A stretch of DNA of 64,000 bases from JANRLL01 sp033762715. Its GTDB lineage: Bacteria > Pseudomonadota > Alphaproteobacteria > Rickettsiales > SXRF01. Location of the stretch: positions 1 through 64,000 of the forward strand of contig JANRLL010000004.1 in assembly GCA_033762715.1 (NCBI GenBank), read 5' to 3'. A program made the translations under genes and the position numbers. Within the stretch, counting starts at the first letter, position 1, and every line of letters starts with the position of its first letter. Shown here one piece after another: positions 43,116 to 52,605 of this stretch. The notes under the pieces were generated by a model. The model was not told the origin of the DNA. It saw only the letters and a program-made list of their open reading frames with translations, and searched no databases.

Positions 43116-43226
43116 GAGCTTTTTTGGGATTGCCCCCGAGATTACCGGCTTGCAATCTCATGAGGCATTGCCGCAGGCGCGCCACTCTGCTGAGTGGCAT
43201 TTTTCTAAATAGGCTGGTTTGTATCT

Positions 43227-44078
43227 TTAGTTGCTGCCGTCGCCGTCCCAGGCGGGGGATTCTTTGCCGTAGCGCTGGGCATATTTTTCCGTCACGCGAT
43301 CGGTTTTCACCACGATGCTCACATCGGTGGTGTTATAATCATGGTCGATATAAGCGCCAGCGCCTATATAGCCCGACAGGCGTAGATACCCTTTGATCAG
43401 CGGCGGCAATAAGCCAAAGGCTTCTTTGGGATCGAAGGATTCTTTGGGCATCAGATTCATCTCAACATAATGCTCCTTAAGTGCCACAGGGCACAGGGCT
43501 TCCGGCGCGCGGTGATAATGATGCAGATAGGACAGGGCGAGCGCATGCTGTTTAGGGTCGGTGCCATTGAAGCTGGCGCAGCCAAACATCAGCGCAATGT
43601 GGAAATGCGCGACATAGGAGCCGATACCCCGCCAGAGTAATTGCATCACGGCACGATTGCGGTAATTCACATCCACGCAGGAGCGACCCACTTCCATGAT
43701 CTCGCCAGGGTAATTTACAATCGCTGAAATGTCATACTCGCTGGCGCTATAGAAGCGTCCGATTTTTTTCATAGTATCGCGGCGCAAGAGGCGGTAGGTG
43801 CCTACGATTTTATAGCCGCCCTCTGCCTGGTGATCGACCACCAGCAAGTGATCGCACGCCTGATCAAATGCATCAAAATCGCGCTTTTGCACAGCCATTT
43901 CAGGAGTGGGCTTGGCACCCATTTCTTCGACGAATACACGGTAGCGCAACTTCTGCGCTTCTTCGATATCCTCAGCGCGACTTGCAATAAAAACCTGCAA
44001 ACTGCCGGCTTTTAATTCGCCAAGATCATACAACGATACGGGTGTGGTAAAACGTGTCTGCATAGCAACGGAAGGCAT
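43227..44078 (-). CDS. olsB: L-ornithine N-alpha-acyltransferase (OlsB-like GNAT)
   Basis: OlsB uses a 3-hydroxyacyl-ACP to N-acylate ornithine, making the lyso form of ornithine lipid, a phosphorus-free membrane lipid of many alphaproteobacteria. The 283-residue protein has the family's AQKLRYRVFVEEMGAKP start, VGTYRLLRRD, and the acyl-binding EVGRSCVDVNYRNRAVMQLLWRGI. It is 17 bases downstream of fur, so the two are probably co-transcribed. The PlsC/OlsA-like gene 2 kb away could complete the lipid. GAGG ribosome binding site. OlsB versus another hemolysin-type GNAT is not fully certain. Confidence 0.85.
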   Translation of the reverse strand: MPSVAMQTRFTTPVSLYDLGELKAGSLQVFIASRAEDIEEAQKLRYRVFVEEMGAKPTPEMAVQKRDFDAFDQACDHLLVVDHQAEGGYKIVGTYRLLRRDTMKKIGRFYSASEYDISAIVNYPGEIMEVGRSCVDVNYRNRAVMQLLWRGIGSYVAHFHIALMFGCASFNGTDPKQHALALSYLHHYHRAPEALCPVALKEHYVEMNLMPKESFDPKEAFGLLPPLIKGYLRLSGYIGAGAYIDHDYNTTDVSIVVKTDRVTEKYAQRYGKESPAWDGDGSN

Positions 44079-44095
44079 GAAACCTCGGTAATGGG

Positions 44096-44518
44096 TTATT
44101 CTTTCTCGAGCGGTACGGCAAATAACTCTAAGCGATGATCGACTAATTTATAACCCAGCTTGCGGGCCACTTCATTTTGTAGGCGCTCGATCTCTTCATT
44201 CGAAAATTCGATTACCTTGCCGCTCTTCAAATCGATCAAATGGTCGTGATGTTCATCGGACGCCTCTTCATAACGCGCGCGTCCATCACCAAAATCATGA
44301 CGGGTGGTGATACCCGCTTCTTCAAATAACTTTACCGTGCGATAGACAGTGGCAATACTGATATTGGCATCGACTGCCGAGGCACGTTGGTACAGCATTT
44401 CCACATCAGGATGGTCATGCGACTCAGATAAAACTTTTGCAATCGTGCGGCGCTGGCCTGTCATTTTCAGGCCTTTTTCAGCACAACGCGCTTCCAGTCG
44501 GGACATGCTGTTTGGCAT
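44096..44518 (-). CDS. fur: Fur family transcriptional regulator
   Basis: This 140-residue winged-helix metalloregulator has the DNA-recognition helix region ISIATVYRTVKLFEEAG (near residues 45-61) and the metal-binding DEHHDHLIDLKSGKVIEF. The C-terminal cysteine cluster of enteric Fur is missing, as in many alphaproteobacterial Fur/Mur proteins that sense iron or manganese. A longer open frame exists to 44686, but the ATG at 44518 fits the family start (MTGQRRTIAKVL close behind). First gene of a fur-olsB unit. Confidence 0.92.
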   Translation of the reverse strand: MPNSMSRLEARCAEKGLKMTGQRRTIAKVLSESHDHPDVEMLYQRASAVDANISIATVYRTVKLFEEAGITTRHDFGDGRARYEEASDEHHDHLIDLKSGKVIEFSNEEIERLQNEVARKLGYKLVDHRLELFAVPLEKE

Positions 44519-44671
44519 AGGCTGTTTTCCATGGTTTAAACGTGCCCAATGTACACAGAAATAAACCCAAAGCAAGCGTTTGCAGCAAACATGATTAAAT
44601 AGTTGGCACACCTGGAAATAAGGGGTAAAATGAGGGGTATGTTTATTGTTATTCCCAGTGAAAGAGATGTT

Positions 44672-45415
44672 ATGCGCGCAAGACAAAATGGCTTTACTTT
44701 AGTCGAGATGGCCATGGTTGTCGTCGTTGTAGCCTTAGTAGTAGGAGGCGTATTAGCTGGCAAAGATATGCTGGAGAATTCGCGTCGCCAATCGGTGATT
44801 AACGACATCAATAGTTATAAAACCGCTACAGCACTTTTTATGCAGCGCTATAACTATATGCCGGGTGATTTTCCGAATGCTTCAACCTATTGGGGCGCTA
44901 GTGCCAATAACGGTGGTGCTGACGGCTTTATCGGTGGCAGCACCAGCACGCCGCTGGCCATGGCATCTTCGACCGAGCCTTTATTCTCTTGGCAGCATTT
45001 ATCGGAAGCCGAGCTGATTAATGGTAACTATACCGGCACGGGTGCGACCTATACGCCTGGCAGCAACGTGCCTAGAAGCGCGCTCAACAATAATGCTTTC
45101 TCATTTTTCTATGCGGCACCTGGGTCAGGCAACGGCTATTTTAATGCCAACTATAAACATGTCATCGTATATGGATCGGCGACCAGCTTGGCCACCACCG
45201 TGCCTACCAATCGCGCAGGCCTAAAGCCGTTTGAAGCAGCTGATATTGATCGCAAGATCGATGAAGGCATGCCTGGCTTGGGTAATGTGCTTTCATACAC
45301 CAGCCATGCGAGTGGCCCCACCACCGGCTGTGCCTTGGGCACCACCAGCGCGGCGACGTATGTCACGACTACAACCGGCGTTGCCTGCTCACTCATCTTT
45401 ATCACCGGTTTCTAA
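44672..45415 (+). CDS. Pseudopilin-like protein, PGD family
   Basis: The 247-residue prepilin starts from the ATG at 44672, which has AAAGAG upstream and gives a short leader (RARQNG) before FTLVEMAMVVVVVAL. Earlier ATGs at 44603, 44630 and 44639 would give implausibly long leaders. Mature glutamate 5 is present. Family pattern: MQRYNYMPGDFPNASTYWGA, WQHLSEAELINGNYTG, IDRKIDEGMPGLG, and a terminal cysteine pair. It is two bases from the next pilin gene. Processed by PilD and assembled at the inner membrane. Confidence 0.87.
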   Translation: MRARQNGFTLVEMAMVVVVVALVVGGVLAGKDMLENSRRQSVINDINSYKTATALFMQRYNYMPGDFPNASTYWGASANNGGADGFIGGSTSTPLAMASSTEPLFSWQHLSEAELINGNYTGTGATYTPGSNVPRSALNNNAFSFFYAAPGSGNGYFNANYKHVIVYGSATSLATTVPTNRAGLKPFEAADIDRKIDEGMPGLGNVLSYTSHASGPTTGCALGTTSAATYVTTTTGVACSLIFITGF

Positions 45416-45417
45416 TC

Positions 45418-46224
45418 ATGACACAGCGTCACGGTTTTACTCTGCTTGAGGTTTCGATCGTTATTCTGATTATCGGCTTGATCGTAGCCGGTATTGCCAC
45501 CACCTCGGCCTTGGTGGATACGGCCAAATTGCAATCGGTCATTGCCGAGCAGACGAATTATCGCCAGGCCATCAACGAGTTTCGCGATAAATATCAAGCC
45601 ATGCCTGGCGATATGAGCAACGCTACCAGCGTATGGGGCACATCGGGCACCGCCGGTCATTGCACAGGGGCTACCGCCATGACCAGCCTGCCCACTACGC
45701 AGGCTACCTGTAATGGCGATGGCAATGAAATGGTGGGCACGAGCACTGCCGCTGGCGTCATCACCAACGCCAATTTAGAATGGTGGCTGGTATGGCAGCA
45801 TTTGGCTAATGCACGACTCATCAATGGTCGCTACACAGGCGGCAATTTTGTAGCAGGCAACGCATCCAGCGATCGCATGGGGTTTAACCTGCCAACCTCG
45901 AAATATAATCCAGGCACCTGGAAATTATTTTATTATCGCAAAACCGATAACGACACCAGTATGTGGCAAGATGATTATGGTCATGTGCTGATGTTCGGCA
46001 ATGGCCAAAGCACAACCAGCCACACCGCGCCTATTTTAACGCCTGCCGATGCGCGTGAGATCGATAATAAAGTCGATGACGGCTTACCTGGCGGGGGTAC
46101 CATTCGTGCATTCCGCAGCTCCGTACTCACCAACTGTACCACCTCTGATACCAGCGCCGCCAACGCGCGTTATAACGTGTCGAATCAGAATGTGCTGTGC
46201 ACCCTCATGTTCATGATTAAGTAG
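45418..46224 (+). CDS. Pseudopilin-like protein, PGD family
   Basis: The 268-residue prepilin has cleavage in RHG/FTLLEVSIVILIIGLI with glutamate 5. It shares FRDKYQAMPGDMSNATSVWG, WQHLANARLINGRYTG and IDNKVDDGLPGGGTIRAF with its neighbours, plus cysteines that may pair. Two bases after the previous pilin, so co-translated. Related, not identical, copies suggest a minor-pilin set rather than redundant major pilins. Confidence 0.87.
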   Translation: MTQRHGFTLLEVSIVILIIGLIVAGIATTSALVDTAKLQSVIAEQTNYRQAINEFRDKYQAMPGDMSNATSVWGTSGTAGHCTGATAMTSLPTTQATCNGDGNEMVGTSTAAGVITNANLEWWLVWQHLANARLINGRYTGGNFVAGNASSDRMGFNLPTSKYNPGTWKLFYYRKTDNDTSMWQDDYGHVLMFGNGQSTTSHTAPILTPADAREIDNKVDDGLPGGGTIRAFRSSVLTNCTTSDTSAANARYNVSNQNVLCTLMFMIK

Positions 46225-46300
46225 AACCCTGTCCATTTAGCTGTGCGCGTCGTTATCCTTCGAACTTGCTGTGCTTATATAGTTTTACTCCGTGCAAATA

Positions 46301-47023
46301 TCACATGCCGCCACGGAAATTAAGACCGCAGGCATTCTGCGTACCCGTGGCATAATTAGCCCAGTCAGGGTTATCCGACGTGGCGCAGCCCGAATTGAAG
46401 CTGCTGTCAAACGCATTGATCGCACCGGTTGCTGGCAGGCCATCATCATATTTTTGGTCAATTACGCGCGCTTCGGCTGACGTGATGCCTGGGCGCCCGC
46501 ATAGCTCATTGCTATTGGCTTCGGCGCCAAAAATAATAGTATGTGAATATTCGTCGGCAAACCATAAAGAGGCGCCGGTTTGTACGCCAGGGTTATAGAA
46601 ACAAAAACCATTTCGCGCACCGCCCACTTTGGAGGTGGGGGAATTAGTGCCGATATCGACGTCATCGGCACCACCTGAGCCTGCAAGGCCTGTGTAGCTG
46701 CCCTTGATCATGTTGGCCAAGGACAGATGCTGCCATAGCAAGAAATACTCGGCGGATGTATTAACGGTGCCGCTGCCATCGCCGTTATTGGTAGTGGCGG
46801 CACCCCAATAGTTTTCCGCTTCGGTAAAATCGCCTGGATATTCACCATATTTTTGACGGAACAGGTTGATGGCGGCGCGATATTGCGTGGCATCCATATT
46901 GATCGAGTCGAGCTCGGTGTTGCGAATCAATGTACGTGCGCTAAGCAGGCCGCCGATAATCAAGCCTACAATGACCAACACTATGGCCATTTGTATCATG
47001 GTAAATCCGGATTCTCGTGTCAT
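46301..47023 (-). CDS. Pseudopilin-like protein with Gln at mature position 5
   Basis: The 240-residue prepilin has the leader MTRESG before FTMIQMAIVLVIVGLI. The fifth mature residue is glutamine instead of the nearly invariant glutamate, which in type IV pilins forms a salt bridge with the next subunit's N terminus. The rest matches the family: FRQKYGEYPGDFTEAENYWGA, WQHLSLANMIKGSYTG, IDQKYDDGLPATGAI. A glutamine is known in some tip or minor pseudopilins such as GspK-like proteins, so a capping role is possible. Confidence 0.85.
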   Translation of the reverse strand: MTRESGFTMIQMAIVLVIVGLIIGGLLSARTLIRNTELDSINMDATQYRAAINLFRQKYGEYPGDFTEAENYWGAATTNNGDGSGTVNTSAEYFLLWQHLSLANMIKGSYTGLAGSGGADDVDIGTNSPTSKVGGARNGFCFYNPGVQTGASLWFADEYSHTIIFGAEANSNELCGRPGITSAEARVIDQKYDDGLPATGAINAFDSSFNSGCATSDNPDWANYATGTQNACGLNFRGGM

Positions 47024-47072
47024 AGCTCGGCTCCTTTTGCCTATATATCATCGGTTTGGCATGAAAATTCAA

Positions 47073-49850
47073 TCAATAATGACGGCGTTTATATTGTAGC
47101 TCATCCAAAAACCGCTTGGAAACATTGACATCATATGAGTTAGAAAGCGTATCACGTGCCAGTGGAATCGCAGACGTATTCCAGAATAAAAAGATAGTTT
47201 CCAAATCACGGTGCATCGATGAATAGGTAATCGAGCGCAATTGACGGAATATGGGTTCCAGGCGCTTATATTGCTTGGTGGTCAGAAAGGCGGTTGGGTA
47301 GTTGTGGTGATGCTCTAGCAGCTTCATATAGCCATAAAAGAGGTCGAAATCATATTCGCGCCCCTTAGGAAGCAGCCCTTCGTGAATCATCGCCTCCCAT
47401 AGCTCCATCAGCCAATAGGTCGTCTCCGGCACGTTATAAGGTGCATCCATTCCATGAGCCAGGCGTGGGTAATTATGCTCATTCGTCAGTGACTCCATTA
47501 CCGCCACTTCACGGTTGGCAACCACACCAATCATATACATTCTCAATGTCTTAGGATTTTTATCGTCAGGCAGGGGCACGCCAATTTTCTTCGCGCGCTC
47601 TTTGAAAGCCTGGCGCGTGTAATTCTCCATCATGGCGTGCCAACTGGCGGCGAGCTTCATCTGTAATTCCAGATCGCGCTCGCGATTATGTTCGGTCAGG
47701 CGGGCATAGACACTTAATCCCTCGAAGAATGTTTTTTCTTTCGTAGCTTTTAATTCCACCATAGCAGCAGACAAGGCCTGCAATTTATTTCGCGCGTCTT
47801 GGGTCAATTGCTTCTGTTGGGCTGCGATTCTTTCGCCAAGCATTGTGATCTGCTTCCAGCTGCCTGGCATGAGCGGCTGCGAGGTGAGAGAGACAGCCGC
47901 TTCCTGGTAGAGTTCTCCTGTCCAGTCAGGTTTGGTTATGGCCGTAAAAAAGTTAGGGTTATCGAGTTGATTGCCTAAAAATTGCGTACGGCTCTCGTCA
48001 GGGTAATAATCATAACGTGTTTGCAATTGGCGTATGGTGTCGCCACGTGCCAGAAGGTAGGCGTCATAAAGCGATTTGGCATCGACATTGGCATTGATGG
48101 TTACGCTGTAGCGCAGTGCGGCATTGCGCCAGATCATGCTGTAGCGTGTCAGCTTATCCATCGCCAAATGGTCTTTCGGATAATCGATCAGGGTCCAGGC
48201 GGCATCGATCAGGGCATCTGACAAGGAGGGATCTAGAAATACATCCAGGCTGTCGCCATAGTTTGCAATATAATCCTCGGTCAGCGCTTGCACCACTTGT
48301 CGCTTTTTCTCGGCTTCATCCATCCGATCTTGCATGCGTTGAGCTTCGGCGGTGATGGTGCTGTCAAACCAGGCTTTCTTAAATAAGATCCCAGGCGCTA
48401 CCACTTCTGATTCAATATCACGCAGCGTGTAGGTAGGCAGCTCAATGCGCAAAAACTCATACAGTGTTACATGATCGAGCCCATACATGAGTTTACGGCC
48501 GATTAAATTGACGCGCAGCACCGCAACCATGGATTCCACCCAACCGCCTTTGAGCTTAGCGGTCACAAGATAATAAACCCAATCACGCAACGGCAGCTCA
48601 GGTGCAATATCTTCAAATGCGCGCGCAGCCAGGGTAAAGAGCAGCTGATTATGCGTTTGTTTGATATCTTCGTTATAGGCAGTAAGCGGCCCGGAATTAT
48701 GGGCGCTGATGCGTAACTCCATCAGTAAATGCAGCGGATTAATACCAGCCTCACGCGCGGTTTTAAATATAGTAGGGAAGAAGCGCTCTTTTAGATAGAC
48801 TTGAAAATCAGGGTAGCGCCCATATTCACTGGCATGGGTGACATAGGCGAGATTGACCAATATTTGCGAGATCATCAGAAAGTCATAGAAGTGAAGCGAA
48901 TTACGATCCAGCGGCGCCAGCTGGTTATAGAAATGAAGCGCCGTGAGCGGGCTGACGGATAGGAATTTGCGGTTATATTTAAAGTTATAATCCAGCAGCG
49001 CCATTTCCTGCGCTTCCTGCAAAAACAAATGATACTGTGTCTGGTAACGCTTTACGTCGTCCTGATAGCGCTGAATAATATCGGGTGATGAGAAAACAAT
49101 ATTTTGCAAATCTTCCCGCAGGGCTACCCAGGTCGGCCGCAGCAGGCGATAGAGCGTATAGAGTTCGCTGCCATCATAGAGTTTGCGCTGATACGACACC
49201 TCGCGCCCTGGATTAATAGGCTGGCGGTATGATAGCAGCTCAATCAGATCGGGAATCTGCAACCACTGCATCGCCACCTGATGCGCGCGTGCTAGATAAG
49301 GGGATAATAGCGTCTGACTCAGCAACGTTTTACGGTGCATGATCGAGCCCTTAATCACTGGAAATAAAAGACGCTGTTGTTTATTGAGCGTATCGCGCAT
49401 GGACTCGGCTATGTCGAGCAACTGCGATGACTCGATATGTGGCGATACATACAGCAGATATCCGCCCATGAGTAATTGTAGGCTGTTGTAAATAGGCTGC
49501 GACGGACCATAGGCCATCTGCGCGCACGCTTGAAACAGCTGTTCCAGGCGCTGTTTTACAAAAGCCCGCTTATCAGCTGCGATCGCCGGATCATGACTCG
49601 TGCTTTCAATGGTTTGTTTCAGTGCTATTTCAAAAGCAGAAGGGCCATCAAAACGGCCCGCTTTGAGGCGCTCAGTAATCGGCAGTAAGGGGTCAGATGC
49701 ATGTGGATTAGGGGCGAGATAGGCTCGGTAAATGGCAAAATAGCCCCATAGAAACACAAGGCCAATCGTCAGGCTGTATATGCATGCCACGCGTATGAAA
49801 GCACGCTTCCTGGGGCGGTGTTCTAATGAATATGTGGGATTATCCACCAT
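47073..49850 (-). CDS. Large membrane-anchored protein, third of three paralogs
   Basis: This 925-residue protein belongs to no family I recognise. One N-terminal membrane helix (about 17-40) follows a positively charged start; the remaining 880 residues are helical and presumably periplasmic. Shared with both upstream paralogs: a SYRQPI motif near 205, the RFFPTIFKTAREAGINPLHLL block, ELPLRDWVYYL, a DPSLSDALIDAAWTLI region, NREVAVMESLTNEHNYPRLA, and a C-terminal IFRQLRSITYSSMHRDLETI. Its start overlaps the previous gene by 11 bases. No enzyme motif, no cysteine pattern. Confidence 0.85.
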   Translation of the reverse strand: MVDNPTYSLEHRPRKRAFIRVACIYSLTIGLVFLWGYFAIYRAYLAPNPHASDPLLPITERLKAGRFDGPSAFEIALKQTIESTSHDPAIAADKRAFVKQRLEQLFQACAQMAYGPSQPIYNSLQLLMGGYLLYVSPHIESSQLLDIAESMRDTLNKQQRLLFPVIKGSIMHRKTLLSQTLLSPYLARAHQVAMQWLQIPDLIELLSYRQPINPGREVSYQRKLYDGSELYTLYRLLRPTWVALREDLQNIVFSSPDIIQRYQDDVKRYQTQYHLFLQEAQEMALLDYNFKYNRKFLSVSPLTALHFYNQLAPLDRNSLHFYDFLMISQILVNLAYVTHASEYGRYPDFQVYLKERFFPTIFKTAREAGINPLHLLMELRISAHNSGPLTAYNEDIKQTHNQLLFTLAARAFEDIAPELPLRDWVYYLVTAKLKGGWVESMVAVLRVNLIGRKLMYGLDHVTLYEFLRIELPTYTLRDIESEVVAPGILFKKAWFDSTITAEAQRMQDRMDEAEKKRQVVQALTEDYIANYGDSLDVFLDPSLSDALIDAAWTLIDYPKDHLAMDKLTRYSMIWRNAALRYSVTINANVDAKSLYDAYLLARGDTIRQLQTRYDYYPDESRTQFLGNQLDNPNFFTAITKPDWTGELYQEAAVSLTSQPLMPGSWKQITMLGERIAAQQKQLTQDARNKLQALSAAMVELKATKEKTFFEGLSVYARLTEHNRERDLELQMKLAASWHAMMENYTRQAFKERAKKIGVPLPDDKNPKTLRMYMIGVVANREVAVMESLTNEHNYPRLAHGMDAPYNVPETTYWLMELWEAMIHEGLLPKGREYDFDLFYGYMKLLEHHHNYPTAFLTTKQYKRLEPIFRQLRSITYSSMHRDLETIFLFWNTSAIPLARDTLSNSYDVNVSKRFLDELQYKRRHY

Positions 49851-52605
49851 TTGCCCCAGCTGGTATCAGTCGCTCCGGCGTTCTATGTGAAAACACTTTC
49901 TTATCACGCAACCAGAGCAGATCAAAGAAACGGCCTTCATTTAATATGGGCAATAAACTTTCCGACGAGCGGTGCAGCGAGGAATAGTAAGGCCCGTAAA
50001 TGCGGTTGAAAATAGGCCCCAGCTCCTGGTATTGCGGCAAGGTGATGTAGCGGGAATCATCTGGCTGGTAGCGCTTGACGGCCATGATGTAGCCCATCAC
50101 GTAATCGTAATCATACAGCTCATCTTTAGGCAGCATTTGCAGTTCGATCAGCTTTTGCCAGAACGCCAGCAACCATTGATCCGTCTCCGCATAATTGTAA
50201 GGAGGTTGCAAACCATTGGCCAGATGTGGGTAATTGGATTCATTGGTGAGGTTATCCATCACCGCGACTTCACGGTTTGCAATAACGCTCAAATAGAGTA
50301 AGCGCTGATAGGCAGGTTGGGTGGGATCCGGCAGCGGTAGGCCAAGTTCAGCTGCACGCACCATAAGCTTTTCTTCAAATTGCTTTTGCATCATGCCGTG
50401 CCAGGCAGCGGCCAAGGATAATTGTAGCTCAAGGTTAAACTCGCCGTCTTGCCGTGTTAGCTCGGCGTAGAGATCCAAATTGGCGATAAACTGCTGTTCT
50501 TTGATAGCAGTGAAGCGCTTTATCGAGGTTTCAATATCTGCCATTTGCATGCGCTGTGCATCGGCTTCATTCTGCAACGCCTGCATGGTTTCGCGGTATT
50601 CATCATTAAAAAACAGAATCGATTTGATCGAAGGGGCAGGGTAGTAATGTTGGTAAGCAAGTGACATGCTGCGATCTAGCAGGGTGCGCGCAAAATCCTT
50701 CTCTTGGAAAGCGGCAAAGAATTGTGGGTTATCGAGCTGGTCGGCCAGAAACTGCTCGCGCGCCTTGGTCGGGTCCTGGCGATAGCTGTTCTGCAATTCT
50801 TCGATAACATCCTGGCGCGCATGCTTATAGGCACTGACCAAACTTTTATTGAGGCGCCTGACGTAAATATTAGGGCTGTAGCGCTCGGTCATATGCCGCC
50901 AGAGCATATTATATTGATAGGTTTTCTCAAACGGCAGCTTAGCTCGGTCGTAGCCGATCATAGACCAGGCAGCATCTTGCATAGCCGGAAACTGAGTCGG
51001 GCGGATAAACACATCCAGTGAGGCGCCGTAATGCTCTAGATAGTTTTTAACCAAGAGTTTGAGCGCTGCCTGCTCGTCTTCAGCTTGTTTGAGCAGATGA
51101 TCGATTTGCAGGGCGCTATGTTGTATATCGGCCGAAAACAATGTCGGGTACTTCATAATACCCATAGCGAGCACTTCAGAATCAACGTCTTTAATGCTAT
51201 AGGTGAGCAGCTCTGAACGCAGCAACTCATAGAGAGACACTTGGTCCTTGCCGTATAAAATATTAGAGCCCAGCAGCGCTATGCGCAGTTTGGCCACAGA
51301 TTTTTCAAGCCAATCGCCTTTGGACGAGGCGGTCATGAAATAATAGATCATATCGCGCAAGGGAATGGCGGGCTCAACCTGCTCTACACCACGCACCGCC
51401 AGAGCAACCACTGCCTGGTTTTGGGTTTGGTCAATATCGATATTATAGTTGTTGATGTCGCGCATATTGAAGGCGCTAATCACCAGCTCAAGCATGAAAT
51501 GGAGTGGGTTGATGCCGGTTTGCTTGCAGGTGGCAAAAAGCTGCGGGAAAAAGCGTGCGCGCAGATAATGCTGGAAATTGGTGTAGGTGCCTTGCTCCTT
51601 CACATAGGAAGGCATGGCGACAACGACCATATCGCTTAGCATTTTATAGAAGGCATAAAATTCGATTGCGCTCATATCCGCAAGTGATAGCTGCCGGTAT
51701 AGATCCAACGCGATATTGATATCGATTTTGCGGAACCTTGGATTTTCTTGCAAATTATACTCTAAGCGAACCACTTGCTGCGCACGCCTATCATGCATGC
51801 GGAAACGCTCGCCATAATGTTTGACGCGCTTGGCAAATTGTTGACCCAGCGGCTCATGCTCGAACATGGGGTTAGAGGCCGGCACCACTAGCAAATCATC
51901 ATTGAGCTGGCTCCAGTTAGGCTCAAACAAACGGTAGGCTTCAAATATAATGCCTTCATCCACTTTGGGGGCAGCATATAGGTATTTATTTTCGTTAATG
52001 TCGATCGGTTTTCGGTAGGATAGCATGTCCATCAATTTGGGTTTTAGCAACCACTGCGCAACCACCGCACGTCTGCGCTTTAGATAGGGCTGCATAAAAT
52101 CTGCCGATAGTAACGTGTTGCGCCAGGTTAAGAGCAATTGAACGGCGGTGAACAGATCGGGATGTTTGGCATTCAGCTCATCGCGCTCTATGTGAGCGAG
52201 CTCTAGTAATTGTTGGCTGGGTATGACCTCTGAGCTGTAGAGCAGATAGGCGCTGACTAATTGCTCGAGCAAATTGCTGCTGTCGATTGTTTTGTTGAAC
52301 ACCGTTTGCGCTGTGTGTTGCAGCATGGTTTTGATCGATATTTCCAGACGCGCCTGATCGCTTTCTGCAATATCTGATTGCTGGACGAAATGCATGATGG
52401 CTTGATTCAGCCAATCGTTAGGCAAGGAGGTGTCTGCGAAATGTCCATCTGCAATGCGCTTACCGGCAGCGGTGAGTGTGCTACTGTCGGCCGTTGGTTG
52501 CAATAACTGTGCGGCAATAAAGTGGTAGCCGGCTGCGCATATCAACGCGATTGCAAAGGCGTAGACCAGCATATAACGATATAGAGACTTGGGTAGTGGG
52601 CGCAT
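49840..52605 (-). CDS. Large membrane-anchored protein, second of three paralogs
   Basis: This 921-residue protein has one membrane helix (about 12-33) and then a long helical exported part. It aligns end to end with its two neighbours, sharing SYRKPI, RFFPQLFATCKQTGINPLHFML, ELLTYSIKDVDSEVLAMGI, QYNMLWRHMTERYSPN, FLADQLDNPQFFAAF, NREVAVMDNLTNESNYPHLA and YYSSLHRSSESLLPI. It starts one base inside the stop of the first paralog (TAATG) and ends overlapping the third. Function unknown; a stoichiometric complex of the three is a reasonable guess. Confidence 0.85.
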   Translation of the reverse strand: MRPLPKSLYRYMLVYAFAIALICAAGYHFIAAQLLQPTADSSTLTAAGKRIADGHFADTSLPNDWLNQAIMHFVQQSDIAESDQARLEISIKTMLQHTAQTVFNKTIDSSNLLEQLVSAYLLYSSEVIPSQQLLELAHIERDELNAKHPDLFTAVQLLLTWRNTLLSADFMQPYLKRRRAVVAQWLLKPKLMDMLSYRKPIDINENKYLYAAPKVDEGIIFEAYRLFEPNWSQLNDDLLVVPASNPMFEHEPLGQQFAKRVKHYGERFRMHDRRAQQVVRLEYNLQENPRFRKIDINIALDLYRQLSLADMSAIEFYAFYKMLSDMVVVAMPSYVKEQGTYTNFQHYLRARFFPQLFATCKQTGINPLHFMLELVISAFNMRDINNYNIDIDQTQNQAVVALAVRGVEQVEPAIPLRDMIYYFMTASSKGDWLEKSVAKLRIALLGSNILYGKDQVSLYELLRSELLTYSIKDVDSEVLAMGIMKYPTLFSADIQHSALQIDHLLKQAEDEQAALKLLVKNYLEHYGASLDVFIRPTQFPAMQDAAWSMIGYDRAKLPFEKTYQYNMLWRHMTERYSPNIYVRRLNKSLVSAYKHARQDVIEELQNSYRQDPTKAREQFLADQLDNPQFFAAFQEKDFARTLLDRSMSLAYQHYYPAPSIKSILFFNDEYRETMQALQNEADAQRMQMADIETSIKRFTAIKEQQFIANLDLYAELTRQDGEFNLELQLSLAAAWHGMMQKQFEEKLMVRAAELGLPLPDPTQPAYQRLLYLSVIANREVAVMDNLTNESNYPHLANGLQPPYNYAETDQWLLAFWQKLIELQMLPKDELYDYDYVMGYIMAVKRYQPDDSRYITLPQYQELGPIFNRIYGPYYSSLHRSSESLLPILNEGRFFDLLWLRDKKVFSHRTPERLIPAGANGG

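Noticed and set aside
44519..44686. 56-residue N-terminal extension of Fur
   Set aside because: The added sequence is unlike any Fur and the internal ATG gives the normal length.
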